Positions 1 to 10,106 of a stretch of 64,000 nucleotides of DNA are shown here, piece by piece. Each line of letters begins with the position of its first letter. The first letter of the stretch is position 1. Under the pieces are notes generated by a model. It saw only the letters and a list, made by a program, of their open reading frames with translations. It was not told the origin of the DNA and did not search any database. This DNA is from Elephas maximus indicus (Eukaryota; Chordata; Mammalia; Proboscidea; Elephantidae): assembly GCF_024166365.1 (NCBI RefSeq), contig NC_064819.1, positions 206,919,293 through 206,983,292 on the forward strand, read 5' to 3'. The position numbers were made by a program, and so were the translations under genes.

Positions 1-394
1 TTGAAGCATTCTGTAAATTAGTTTTTTATATTCTGTATCTGAGAATTCCAGGATTGTATCTTCATTTGGGAAATATTTTGATTCTTTTGTTTGGGGGGTT
101 GGAGAAGCTGTCATGGTCTGCTTCTTTATGTGGTTTGATATGGACTGCTGTCTCCGAGCCATCACTGGGAAACTAGTTTTTCCAGAAAATCCGCTGACTG
201 GTACGCTGGCTCCAGGCTCTGAAAACAATCGCTGCCTCTCCGTATTTGTTCGTTCTCCGTCTCTAAATCTGTGTTTGTTGTTCAGGGTTCGTAGACTGTT
301 ATGTATGTGATCGATTCACTTGTTTTTCTGAGTCTTTGTTGCAAGAGGGATCCGCGGTAGCGTCCACCTAGTCCACCATCTTGGCCCCGCCTCG
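1..394 (-). mobile_element. L1 LINE, 5' UTR end (continues off the left edge)
   Basis: The minus strand begins near 394 with a GGCCAAGATGG block, the usual first bases of a full-length mammalian L1. Two stretches (about 110-165 and 310-390) match the 5' UTR of the second L1 at about 12.36-12.42 kb and 13.63-13.72 kb. In this copy they are about 150 bp apart and in the other about 1.2 kb, so the two copies have different or partly deleted 5' UTRs. ORF1 would lie outside the window. Confidence 0.75.
376..386 (-). promoter_or_regulatory. YY1-like site at L1 5' end
   Basis: The plus strand reads CCATCTTGGCC, so the minus strand reads GGCCAAGATGG. In L1 elements this YY1-binding motif sits next to the transcription start and fixes the initiation position. 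The equivalent place in the second L1 (13711-13723) reads GGCCAAAATGG, one base different. Confidence 0.55.
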
Positions 395-419
395 ATTTTT
401 TTGGTTTTTGAGGTTGCAG

Positions 420-465
420 GGAGCCCTGTGGTGCAGTGATTAAGAACTTGGCTGCTAAACAAAAG
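420..465 (+). mobile_element. tRNA-derived SINE, 5' half of a split copy
   Basis: This is the SINE head, starting GGAGCCCTGTGGTGCAGTG and ending at CTGCTAAACAAAAG. The copy is interrupted by the RTE insertion at 466-2850 and resumes at 2860. The outer copy is flanked by a 16-bp duplication GTTTTTGAGGTTGCAG at 404-419 and 2969-2984. The outer insertion is therefore proven to be one unit. Confidence 0.9.
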
Positions 466-1480
466 ATTGTTGTTGTTGTTAGGTGCCGTCCAGCGGTTCT
501 GACCCGTGGCGACCTTACCTACCACAGAAGGAAGCACTACCTGGTCTTGCACTGTCCTCACGATCACTGCTATGTTTAAGTCCATTGTTGCAGCCATTGT
601 GTCAATCCATCTTGTTGAGGATCTTCTTCTTTTCCGTTGACCCTCCTTCTCCAGGGACTGATCCCTCCTGACAACATGTCCAAAGTATGTAAGATGCAGT
701 CTCTCCAACTGTGCTTCTAAGGAGCATTCTGGTTGTACTTCTTCCAAGACATTTGTTGGTTCTTTTGACAGTCCATGGTATATTCAGTATTTTTCACCAA
801 CACCACAGTTCAACAGCGTCAGTTCTTCTTCGGTCTTCCTTATTCATTGTCCAGCTTTCACATGCATACAATAAGACTGAAAATACCACGGCTCGGTAGT
901 CTTAGTCTTCAAGATGACATATTTGCTTTTCAACACTTTAAAGAGGTCCTTTGCAGCAGATTTGCCCAATGCAATGCTTCTTTTGATTTCTTGACTGCTG
1001 CCTCTGTGGACATTGACTGTGGATCCAAGTAAAATGAAATCCTCGACAACTTCAATCTTTTCTCCGTTTATCATGATGTGCCTTATTGGTCCAGTTGTTA
1101 GGATTTTTGTTTTCTTTATGTTGAGGTGTAATCCATACTTAAGGCTGTGGCCTTTGATCTTCATCAGTAAGTGCTTCAAGTCCTCTTCACTTTCAGCAAG
1201 CAAGGTTGTGTCGTTTGCATAATGCACGCAGGCTTTTAATAAGTCTCCCTCCAATCCTGATGCCTGTTCTTCTTCATATAGTCAAGCTTCTTGGATTATT
1301 TGCTTAGCATACAGAATGAATAAGTATGGTGAAAGGACACATCCGTGAAGCACACCTTTCCTGACCTTAAACCACTCAGTATTCCCTTGTTCTGTCCGAA
1401 CAACTGCCTCTTGATCTGTGTACTGGTTCCTTATGAGCACAAATTGAGTGTTCTGGAATTCCCATTCTTCGCAATGTTAT
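466..1480 (-). mobile_element. RTE LINE, 3' segment of an inverted insertion
   Basis: The minus strand covers the part of ORF2 after the reverse transcriptase (RT) palm, from the ITLRRMG-like region, through the C-terminal region (HLTYFGHV, KRRRSSTRWID) to the 3' tail ending in AAC repeats at 466-480. Several stops and frameshifts make it dead. It joins head to head at 1480/1481 with the 5' segment of the same element. A 9-bp target duplication AAACAAAAG lies at 457-465 and 2851-2859. Confidence 0.9.
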
Positions 1481-2850
1481 GCATTGATAATTACTGGTGA
1501 TTGGAATGAAAAGTTGGAAACGAAGAAGGATCGGTAGTTGGAAAATATGGCCTTGGTGATAGAAACAATGCAGGAGATCAAATGATAGAATTTTGCAAGA
1601 CCACAACTTCATTGCAAATATCTTTTTTTACCAACATAAATGGCAACTATACACATGGTACTCGCCACATGGAATACATAGGAATCAAATTGACTACATC
1701 TGTGGAAAGAAACGATGGAAAAACTCAATATCATCAGTCAGAACAAGGCCAGGGGCTGACTGCAGATCAGACCATCAGTCGCTCATATACAAGTTCAAGT
1801 TGAAACTGAAGAAAATCAGAACAAGTCCACGAGAGCCAAAATACGACTTGAGTATATCCCACCCGAATTTAGAGACCATTTCAAGAATAGATTTGACACA
1901 AACACTAATGACCGAAGACCAGACGAGTTGTGGAATGACATCAAGGACATCATGCATGAAGAAAGCAAGAAGTCATTGAAAAGACAGGAAAGAAAGAAAA
2001 GACCAAGATGGATGTCAGAGGAGACTCTGAACCTTGCTCTTGAACATCAAGCTGCTAAAGCAAAAGGAAGAAACGATGAAGTGAAAGAACAGAACAGAAG
2101 ATTTCAAAGGGTGGCTTGAGAAGACAAAGTATTATAATGACATGTGGAAAGAGCTGGAAATAGAAAACCAAAAGGGAAGAACATGCTCAGCGTTTCTCAA
2201 GCTGAAAGAACTGAAGAAAAAATTCAAGCCTCAAGTTGCAATAGTGAAGGATTCTATGGGGAAAATATTAAACGACACAGGAAGCATCAAAAGAAGATGA
2301 AAGAAATACGTAGTCATTATACCAAAAAGAATTAGTTGACATTCAACCATTTCAAGAGGTAGCATATGATCATGAACCCATGGTACAGAAGGAAGAGGTC
2401 CAAGCTGCACTGAAGGCATTGGTAAAAAACAAGCCTCCAGGATTTGATGGAATTTCAGTTGAGATGTTTCAACAAATGGATGCAGCGCTGGAAGTGCTCA
2501 CTCATCCATGCCAAGAAATTTGGAAGACAGCTACCTGGCCAACCAAATTGAAGATATCCATGTTTATGCCTATTCCCAAGAAAGGTGATCCAACATAATG
2601 TGGAAATTATTGAGCAATATCATTAATATCACGCACAAGCAAAATTTTGCTGAAGGTCATTCAAAAGCAGCTGCTGCAGTATATTGACAGGGAACTGCCA
2701 GAAATTCAGGCCGGATTCAGAAGAGGACGTGGAACCAGGGGTACCATTGCTGATGGCAGATGGATCCTGGCTGAAAGTAGAGAATACCAGAAGGTTTACC
2801 TGTGTTTTATTGACTATGCAAAGGTATTCAGCTGTATGGATCATAACAAA
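1481..2850 (+). mobile_element. RTE LINE, inverted 5' segment of the same insertion
   Basis: The plus strand runs from the endonuclease domain (ITGDWNEK-like region at 1485-1520) through the linker (LKELKKKFKPQ region near 2200) to RT palm motif A (FIDYAKVF near 2810). It ends at a GATCATAACAAA block, and the minus-strand partner at 1480 resumes only a few bases further on in the element. The two pieces are thus complementary parts of one 5'-truncated copy with a 5' inversion. Stops are frequent and there is no intact ORF. Confidence 0.9.
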
Positions 2851-2859
2851 AAACAAAAG

Positions 2860-2968
2860 GTTGGCATGTTCTAATCCACCAGGTGCTCCTTGGAAACTCT
2901 GTGGGGCAGTCCTACTCTGTCCTATGGGGCCGCCTTGAGTTGGACTCTGAGGCAACAGGTTTTGTTTT
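2860..2968 (+). mobile_element. tRNA-derived SINE, 3' half of the split copy
   Basis: The SINE resumes exactly after the RTE with GTTGGCATGTTCTAATCCACC and runs through TGGGGCAGTCCTACTCTGTCC and the GCCTTGAGTTGGACT tail to a TTTTGTTTTG end. The outer 16-bp duplication follows at 2969-2984. See the first half at 420. Confidence 0.9.
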
Positions 2969-3259
2969 GTTTTTGAGGTTGCAGACCTTTGCTTTAGGCC
3001 ACAACCTGGCCACAGTCCTTATTTTACCTTGTAACACTTCAGCATCTAGATGTCTGGGACTTGTGCTTTTATCAAGAGCCCTTAAGAGTCTTCTTCAATG
3101 CCTGCTCTTTAAATTTTTTTGCCTCACTAGTGAAATGGTTTGTTCAAAGTCCCACGGCTCAAACAAATCAAATTGTCTGGGCCAAAAACTGTTTTACTCT
3201 TGGACAAAAAAGAACTTGAATTACTTTTTCAGCAATTAAATATCAAATAAGCAATGTAT

Positions 3260-3650
3260 GGAGCAACCTGTCATCATAGGATCTACCTTCTGTCGTCTCT
3301 GACCGTATCTGTTACTTTCCATCTCTCCCATTCCACTCCAGCCACATTGGCATTCTTGCAGTTCCTAGAACACTCCAGGCACGCCCTCTGCTATGCAGGA
3401 GACTAACTACCTCACCTGCTTCAAATCTCTGCTTATCCCCATCTTATGTGAATTTGAAGTTGCAAACCACTCCCCTATCCTCCTCACCCACACAACTATT
3501 TCTCCATGGCACTTATCGCCTTCCCCATACTACAATATATATATATATATATATTTAGATGTTTATTGTCTCCCTCTTCTAGAATGTAAGCTCCATGAGG
3601 CTGAAATATTTGCTTGGCACTCCATTAGTATTTGTTGAATGAAAGAGACC
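3260..3650 (+). mobile_element. L2 LINE 3' end
   Basis: The segment has the order typical of the L2 3' part: a CACTCCAGCCACATTGGC block, a TCCTAGAACACTCCAGGCACGC block, then GAATGTAAGCTCCATGAGG and the terminal TATTTGTTGAATGAAAGA. It is old and diverged. Confidence 0.7.
3535..3555. repeat. (TA)n microsatellite
   Basis: A run of alternating A and T about 21 bp long lies inside the L2 remnant. Confidence 0.9.
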
Positions 3651-3769
3651 ATGGTTACACTAACGTTAAGCAAAATTTAGGGGAAGAAACTTAAGAAGAC
3701 ACTATACAAACTAGGGAGGAATTATCAGTGAGATCATCGTATTTATATTAATGAGGCCCTTAGCTTTTT

Positions 3770-3945
3770 TTAGCTCAGTACTTCTCAAACTTTAATGTAC
3801 ACATGAACCACCTGGGGACCTTGTTAAAATGCAGATCCTGATTCAATAGGTCTGATTTAGGTTGGGGCCTGAGAGTCTGCATTTCTAATAAGACACGAAG
3901 GTAATGGCAATACTGCTGTGCTAGGATCACACTTTGAATAGGAAG
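3770..3945 (+). mobile_element. MER5-like hAT-Charlie transposon
   Basis: The sequence follows the MER5A order: CTTCTCAAACTTTAATGT, CACCTGGGGACCTTGTTAAAA, AATAGGTCTGATTTAGG, GCCTGAGAGTCTGCATTTCTAA, and an end near CACACTTTGAATAG. These ends form the terminal inverted pair. It is an ancient non-autonomous DNA transposon. Confidence 0.75.
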
Positions 3946-4171
3946 GCTTTCACTCAGTCTATACTAGGCTTTAGGTAACACTTTATTTGATGCATTTATG
4001 ACACCCACTATATGCAAGGCACCGTCCGGACATTGCAAGTATGTAAAGGTAAATAAAAACTGATTTTTAGTGTTTAACTGATTTTTGCTTTTTATGAGTT
4101 TATTATGAAAGAACGTAGTTTTTAATTTAGTTCAATAAACATTTTTGTAGCACACATCACAAGTTGGGTTA

Positions 4172-4372
4172 ACCAAAAAAAAAAAACCACCTAATCCATT
4201 GCCTTTAAGTTGATTCCAACTCATAAAAGCCCTATAAGACAAAGTAGAACTACCCCATAGGATTTCCAAGGCTGTAAATCTTTATGGAAGCAGACTGGCA
4301 CATCTTTCACCTGCAGAGTTGCTGGTGGATTCTAACCACCGATCTTTCAGTTAGCAACACTAGTGCTCCTTA
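4172..4372 (-). mobile_element. tRNA-derived SINE
   Basis: Reverse-oriented copy of the long SINE form, with the extra CTGCTTCC..AAAGATT section between head and tail. The oligo-A at its left is the complement of the T-rich SINE tail. Imperfect flanking duplications AAGTTGGGTTA (4161-4171) and AAGGTTGGGCTA (4373-4384) support the boundaries. Confidence 0.85.
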
Positions 4373-4599
4373 AGGTTGGGCTACTACCTAGGAAGTAGAC
4401 TTTGAGACTAAGATTAAAGTGCTCTTGGGATCAACACCTGTGAATGGTGGATGTGGGGAAAGCAGGATTTAGCAGAAGTAAAAGTTGATCTGTGATACCA
4501 TCCTAACAAAGGCCTCAGCAGACCCATGGGGAGCTCTGGAGGTGGGATGGCCTGAGTTGGAATCTACTCGGGGACAATTTTTTTTTTTAAGTTCGGATG

Positions 4600-4772
4600 G
4601 GAGTTCCTGGGTAGTGCAAATGGTTAAAGTTCTCAGCTGCCTTGGAAGAAAGGCCTGGGAATCTATTTCCAAAAACCAGCCCTTGAAAACCCTATGGACC
4701 ACAGCTTTACTCTGAAAAACATGTGGTCCTCATGAGTCAGAACTGACTTGATGGCAACTGTTTTTGAATTGG
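4600..4772 (+). mobile_element. tRNA-derived SINE, diverged
   Basis: Head GGGAGTTCCTGGGTAGTGCAA, middle GAAAGGCCTGGGAATCTATTTCC, tail CTCATGAGTCAGAACTGAC. It belongs to a variant in which the head reads GGGTAGTGCAAATGGTTAA rather than GGCACAGTGG; the copies at 23105, 41771 and 55792 are similar. Confidence 0.8.
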
Positions 4773-4861
4773 GATGAGGGGCTGGGCCTTATAGTCCTAG
4801 TGGTGATTAGTCATTGAATGCAAACTTCCTCTGAAAGGAGGCATGATTATGGGCCTCTGTG

Positions 4862-5859
4862 TGTGTGTGTCTGTGTGTTTTAAGTGAAAGTTTACAATTC
4901 AAGTCTGTCTCTCATACTAAAACTTATACACACCTTGCTAGGTAACCCTAGTTGCTTTCTCCCTAATGTGACAGCGGACTCCTCCTCCCTCCCTGTATTC
5001 CCTGTGTCCATTCAGCCAGCTCCTGTACCCCTTTGCCTTCTCATCTACCCTCCAGACAGCTGCTGCCTACATAATCTCATGTGTCTACTTGAGCCAAGAA
5101 GCTCACATCTCATCAGTATCATTTTCTGCATTATAGTCCAGTCCAATCCCTGTGTGAAGGGTTGGCTTTGGGAATGGTTCCAGTCTTGGGCTAGCAGAGG
5201 GTCCAGGGACCATGACCTCTGGGGTCCTTCTAGTCTCAGTCAGACCATTAAGTCTGGTCTTTTTATGAGAATTTGAGGACTGCACTCTACTGTTCTCCTG
5301 CTCCATCAGGGATTCTCTGTTGTGTTCCCTGTCATGGCAGTCAGTGGTGATAGCCAGATACCATCTAGTTCTTCTGGTCTCGGGCTGAGGGAGTCTCTGG
5401 TTTATGTGGCCCTTTCTGTCTCTTGGGCTCATATTTACCTTGTGTCTTTGGTGTTCTTCATTCTCCTTTGCTTTATGTGGATTTAGACCAATTGATTCAT
5501 CTTAGATGGCTGCTTGCTAGCGTTTAAGACCCCAGACACCACTCTTCAAAGTGGGATACAGAACATTTTCTTAATACATTTTGTTATGCCAATTGACCTA
5601 CATGTTGCCAGAAACCATGGTCCACAGACACTCGTCACTGCTACTCTGGCCTTCAAAGCATTTGTTTGTATTCAGGAAACTTCTTAGCTTTTCGTTTAGT
5701 CCAGTTGTGCTGACCTCTCTTGTGTTATGTGTTGTCTTTCCCTTCACCTAAAATATTTCTTGTCTACTATCTAATTACTGAATACCTCTCTCCTTCCTTC
5801 CCCACTCTCATAACCATCAAAGTATGTTTCCGTCTCTGTTTAAACTTTTTCTTGAGTTC
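4862..5859 (-). mobile_element. L1 LINE, 3' UTR
   Basis: This is the 3' UTR of the L1 that extends to 13727. Related 3' UTR blocks occur in three further truncated L1 copies here (about 16.66, 30.17 and 45.14 kb), which identifies it as a lineage L1 3' UTR. The left limit is uncertain because the expected oligo-T tract is replaced by a TG-rich stretch at 4860-4880, and no clear duplication pair was seen. Confidence 0.75.
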
Positions 5860-8838
5860 TTATAATAGTGGTCTCATACAATATTTGTCCTTTTGCAACT
5901 GAGTAATTTCACTCAGCATAATGCCTTCCAGATTCCTCCGTGTTAGGAGATGTTTCACAGATTCATCGTTGTTCTTAATCGTTGCATAGTATTCCATTAT
6001 GTGAATATACCATAATTTATCCATTCATCCATTGATGGGCACCTTGGTTGTTTGCATCTTTTTGCTACTGTAAACAGTGCTACAATCAACATGGGTGTGC
6101 ATGTATCTGTTCATGTGAGGGCTCTTATTTCTCTTGGATATATTCCAAGGAGTGGGATTGCTGAATCCTATGGTAGTTCTATTTCTAGCTTTTTAAGGAA
6201 GCGCCAAATTCATTTCTAAAGCGGTTGTACCATTTTACATTCCCACCAGCAGTATATAAGTGTTCCAGACTCTCCACAACCTCTCCAACATTTATTACTT
6301 TGTGTTTTTTGTGTTAATGCCAGCCTTGTTGGAGTGAGATGAAATCTCATTGTAGTTTTGATTTGCATTTCTCTAATGGCTAATGATCATGAGCATTTCC
6401 TCATGTATCTCTTAGCTGCCTGAATATCTTCTTTGCTGAAGTGACTGTTCATATCCTTTGCGCATTTGTTAATTGGGTTATTTGTCTTTTTGTTGCTGAG
6501 TTTTGACAGTATCATGTAGATTTTAGATGCTGATTGGATTTGTTGTAGCCAAAAACTTTTGTCCAGGCTGTAGGTAATCTTTTTACTCTTTTGGTGAAGT
6601 CTTTGAATGAGCCTAAGTGTTTGATTTTTAGGAGCTCCCACTTATCTGGTTTCTCTTCTGGCATTTATGCATTGTTAGTAATGTTTTGTTTACTGTTTAT
6701 GCCATGTATTAGGGCTCCTAGCATTGTCCCTATTTTTTCTTCCACGATCTTTATCATTTTACATTTTGTATTTAGGTCTTTGATCCATTTTCAGTTGGTT
6801 TTTATGCATGATGTGAGGTTTGGGTCTTGTTTCTTTTTTTGCAGATGAATATCCAGTTATGCCAGCACCAGTTGTTAAAGAGACTGTCTTTTCCCCATTT
6901 AACTGACTTTGGGCCTTTGTCAAATGTCAGCTGCTCATATGTGGGTGGATTTATGTCTGGATTCTCAATTCTGTTCCATTGGTCTATGTATCTGTTGTTG
7001 TACCAGTACCAGGCTGTTTTGACTGCTATGGTGGTATAATAGGTTCTAAAATCAGGTAATGTGAGTCCTTCCACTTTGTTCTACTTTTGCAGTAATGCTT
7101 TATTTATCTGGGGTCTCTACCTTTCCATATGAAGTTGGTGATTTGCTTCTCCATCTCGTTAAAAAATGTCTTTGGAATTTGGATCGGGATTGTATTGTAT
7201 TTATAGATAGCTTTTTTTTTTTTTGGGTAGAATAGACATTTTCACAATGTTGAGTCTTTCTATCCATGGGAGGGTATGCTTTTCCACTTATGTAGGTCTC
7301 TTTTGGTTTCTTGCAGTAGTATCTTGTAGTTTTCTTTGTATAGGTCTTTTACATCTCTGGCTAAATTTCTTTCTAAGTATTTTATCTTCTTGGGGGCTAT
7401 TGTAAATGGTATTGATTTGGTGATTTCCTCTTCGACATTCTCTTTGTTGGTGTAGAGGAATCCAACCAATCTTTGTATGTTTACATTGTATCCTGATATT
7501 TTGCTGAACTCTTCTATTAGTTCTAGTAGTTTTCTTGTGGATTCTTTTGGGTTTTCTGTGTATAAGCTCATTTTATCTGCAAATATAGATACTTTTACTT
7601 CTTACTTACCAACTTGGATGCCCTTTATTTCTTTTCCTAGCCTAATTGCTCTGGCTAGGACCTCCAGCACAGTGTTGAATAAGAGTGGTGATAAAGGGCA
7701 TTCTTGCCTGGTTCCTGTTCTCAAGGGGAATGCTTTCACACTCTCTCCACTTAGGATGATGTTGGCTGTTGGCTTTGTATAAATGCCCTTTATTATGTTG
7801 AGGAATTTCCCTTCTATTCCTATTTTGCTCAGAGCTTTTATAATGAATGGGTGTTGGACTTTGTCAAATGCCTTTTGTACATCAATTGATAAGATCATGT
7901 GGTTCTTGTCTTTTTTTAATTTATATGACAGATTACATTAATTGTTTTTCTAATGTTGAACCATCCCTTCATATCTGGTATGAATCCCACTCGGCCATGG
8001 TGAATTTATTTTTATATATTGTTGATTTCTATTGGCTAGAATTTTGTTGAAGATTTTTATATCTAAGTTCATGAGGGATATAGGTCTGTAATTTTCTTTT
8101 GTGGGGGGGTATCTTTACCTGGTTTTGGTTTCAGGTATATTCTGGCTTCATGGAATGAGTTTGGGAGTATTGCATCCTTATATATTGTCTGAAATACCTT
8201 TAGTAGTAATGGTGTTAACTCTTCTCTGAAAGTTTGGTAGAATTCTCTGTGAAGTCATCAGGGCCAGGGCATTTTTTTTTTCTTGGAAGTTTTTTAATTA
8301 TCTTTTCAATCTCTTTTTTTTTTAATAGGTTTATTTAGTTGTTCTACCTGTGTGTGTGTTAGTTTAGGTAGGTACTGTGTTTATAGAACTTTGTCCATTT
8401 CCTCTAGGTTTTCAGGTTCATTAATGTGTAATTTTTCATAGTAATCTGATACGATTCTTTTAATTTCAGTTCTTTCTGACGTGATATCGCCAATATCATT
8501 TCCTATTTGGGTTATTTGCTTCCTCTCCTGTTTTCTTTTGTCAGTTCGCCCAGTGGTTTGTTGATTTTGTTGATCTCTTCCAAGAACACAGCTTTTGGTC
8601 TTGTTAACTCTTTCAATTGTTTTCTGTTCTCTATTTCGTTTAATTCTGCTCTAATTTTTATTATTTGCTTTCTTCTGGTGCTGAGGGTTTCTTTTGTTGC
8701 TCTCTTTCTATTTGTTCAAGTTGTAGGAATAATCCTTTTATTTTGGCCCTTTCTTCTTTTTGGATGTGTGCCTTTATTGCTATAAATTGACCTCTGAGCA
8801 ATGCTTTAGCTATGTCCCAAAGGTTCTGGTAGGAAGTG
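5860..8838 (-). pseudogene. L1 ORF2 remnant, reverse transcriptase to C-terminus
   Basis: Read on the minus strand. It holds the RT palm region ([16 protein letters not shown] near 7880, CPLSPLLFN near 7685), the C-terminal region ([19 protein letters not shown] near 7060, [15 protein letters not shown] near 6550) and the last residues before a TAA at about 5860-5862. Frameshifts break it into pieces of 84-103 codons. The upstream part continues at 10107 beyond the LTR. The YADD region is not recognisable as an open segment, so this copy cannot be active. Confidence 0.88.
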
Positions 8839-8957
8839 TGCCGGGGGCCAGCCTCAGCAATGAACAGGGTTACCAGAGGAGGGGTAGAGTTCGGTGAAAA
8901 AGAATGAGAGGTAGTGTGTCTTATATTTTCATTTTGCAGAAAAAGAAGCCTCTGCTC

Positions 8958-8982
8958 TTTATTTTTTACATGGTCTTTTATA
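8958..8982 (-). promoter_or_regulatory. LTR TATA box and polyadenylation signal
   Basis: On the minus strand TATAAAA occupies 8982-8976 and AATAAA 8963-8958. The close order TATA then AATAAA is that of an LTR core promoter with the polyadenylation signal at the U3/R boundary. It fixes the LTR as minus-strand. Confidence 0.7.
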
Positions 8983-9391
8983 TCATAAGCTTACAAAAGC
9001 ATAACATCGCATGATCAATAAAGGGGCAGTACAAGATATAATCATAAACATCATTTCCCAGAGACATAATTTTCCAAGTGACACATAGTACAGTTTCGCA
9101 TACACACACAAGTACAATGAGTTTTTGTTTAATTGAAGAGAATATTTTGTTGATATATTTTTACACAAAGTAACAATTGACTTCATACTGCTTTACACTT
9201 TATGCTTAATCTTGCAATTCCTTCCACAGTTTTTATAATAATTAATCTTTTTGCAAAAACCATTGCCACATAGGCTTTGTCCATTTTGTCCAGGGTGGCC
9301 AAATTTTTGAAGTCCAGCCACTTTGGGTTACGTCATATTGTCCACGATTATGCCAAGGACAATTAGCCCAATCTCTATACCCAAAGACCAG

Positions 9392-9688
9392 TCAAGCGCA
9401 GCAGTGAGCGGGGTAGACGAGAAGGTTGACCTGTAATTGGCTGAGAAATTGGCTGAGAGAACTCACTGCCTTTTGTTTTTCCACTTTTATGGGATCATGT
9501 GTGGGTGGTGGTTTAAAAACAAAAGGGCCTCGGTAAATACCAGGATTCCACCATCCTGTTTTTGTTTTCCATAGTCGAGCTATTTGTTTTTCCCCTAAGA
9601 CAACTTCATGTTGACCCCCAAGTAATACACGGGCTGTCCCTACCTGGGATTTCACCAGGGGATTATGAGTAGGACGCCCCCCGTCCAA
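9392..9688 (-). CDS. 98-codon ORF inside the LTR U3
   Basis: An open frame in the sense direction of the LTR, with a Pro- and Trp-containing middle (GWWNPG, FKPPPTHDP) and a C-terminal part without recognised motifs. It starts at an ATG inside U3. Its position recalls LTRs of betaretroviruses that carry coding sequence in U3, but I do not recognise the product. It could equally be the trailing end of an upstream viral gene, or chance. Confidence 0.3.
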   Translation of the reverse strand: MDGGRPTHNPLVKSQVGTARVLLGGQHEVVLGEKQIARLWKTKTGWWNPGIYRGPFVFKPPPTHDPIKVEKQKAVSSLSQFLSQLQVNLLVYPAHCCA

Positions 9689-9784
9689 AGGTCCCTAAAT
9701 CTATAATGGAATTTTATGCTTATACATTCTGCTATACACAGGCTGAAAATGAAATAGAAACATAACACAGATGACAGAGATATT

Positions 9785-10096
9785 CCTGACTTTTCAGGAA
9801 TTCTTCGATGTTTATGCTAGGGGCAGTGGGTGCAGAGGGGCCGCCCTTGCAGCCTGGCTCTTCCTGACTTTTCAGGAATTCTTCAATGTTTATGCTGGGG
9901 GCAGTGGGTGCAGAGAGGCTGCCCTTGCAGCCTGGCTCCTCCTGACTTTTCAGGAATTCTTCAATGTTTATGCTGGGGGCAGTGGGTGCAGAGAGGCTGC
10001 CCTTGCAGCCTGGCTCCTCCTGACTTTTCAGGGATTCTTCAATGTTTATGCTGGGGGCAGTGGGTGCAGAGGGGCCGCCCTTGCAGCCTGGCTCCC
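9785..10096. repeat. four tandem 78-bp repeats in U3
   Basis: Four head-to-tail units of exactly 78 bp start at 9785, 9863, 9941 and 10019 and are about 95% alike by eye. Each contains the dyad TCCTGActttTCAGGA and a GC-rich half (CAGTGGGTGCAGAG, CCCTTGCAGCCTGG). They lie at the start of the LTR in its own orientation, where retroviral enhancers often sit as direct repeats. Because 78 is a multiple of three, long ORFs appear here on the opposite strand; these are artefacts. Confidence 0.92.
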
Positions 10097-10106
10097 AGCA
10101 GAAGTG

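Larger units (their letters stand above)
8839..10100 (-). mobile_element. solo LTR of a betaretrovirus-like (class II) ERV
   Basis: A 1262-bp insertion in L1 ORF2 with TG at one end and CA at the other, flanked by exact 6-bp duplications GAAGTG (8833-8838 and 10101-10106). Six-base duplications are usual for class II (ERV2/beta) elements. Read on the minus strand it has four 78-bp repeats at its start (U3), then TATAAAA, then AATAAA about 20 bp on, and finally a U5-like end ...GGCCCCCGGCA. No internal viral genes remain, so it is a solo LTR or a single LTR-length copy. The family is not recognised; the length is large for an LTR. Confidence 0.8.

Noticed and set aside
9785..10096. CRISPR-like array
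   Set aside because: Units are contiguous with no unique spacers and lie in the U3 of a mammalian LTR.
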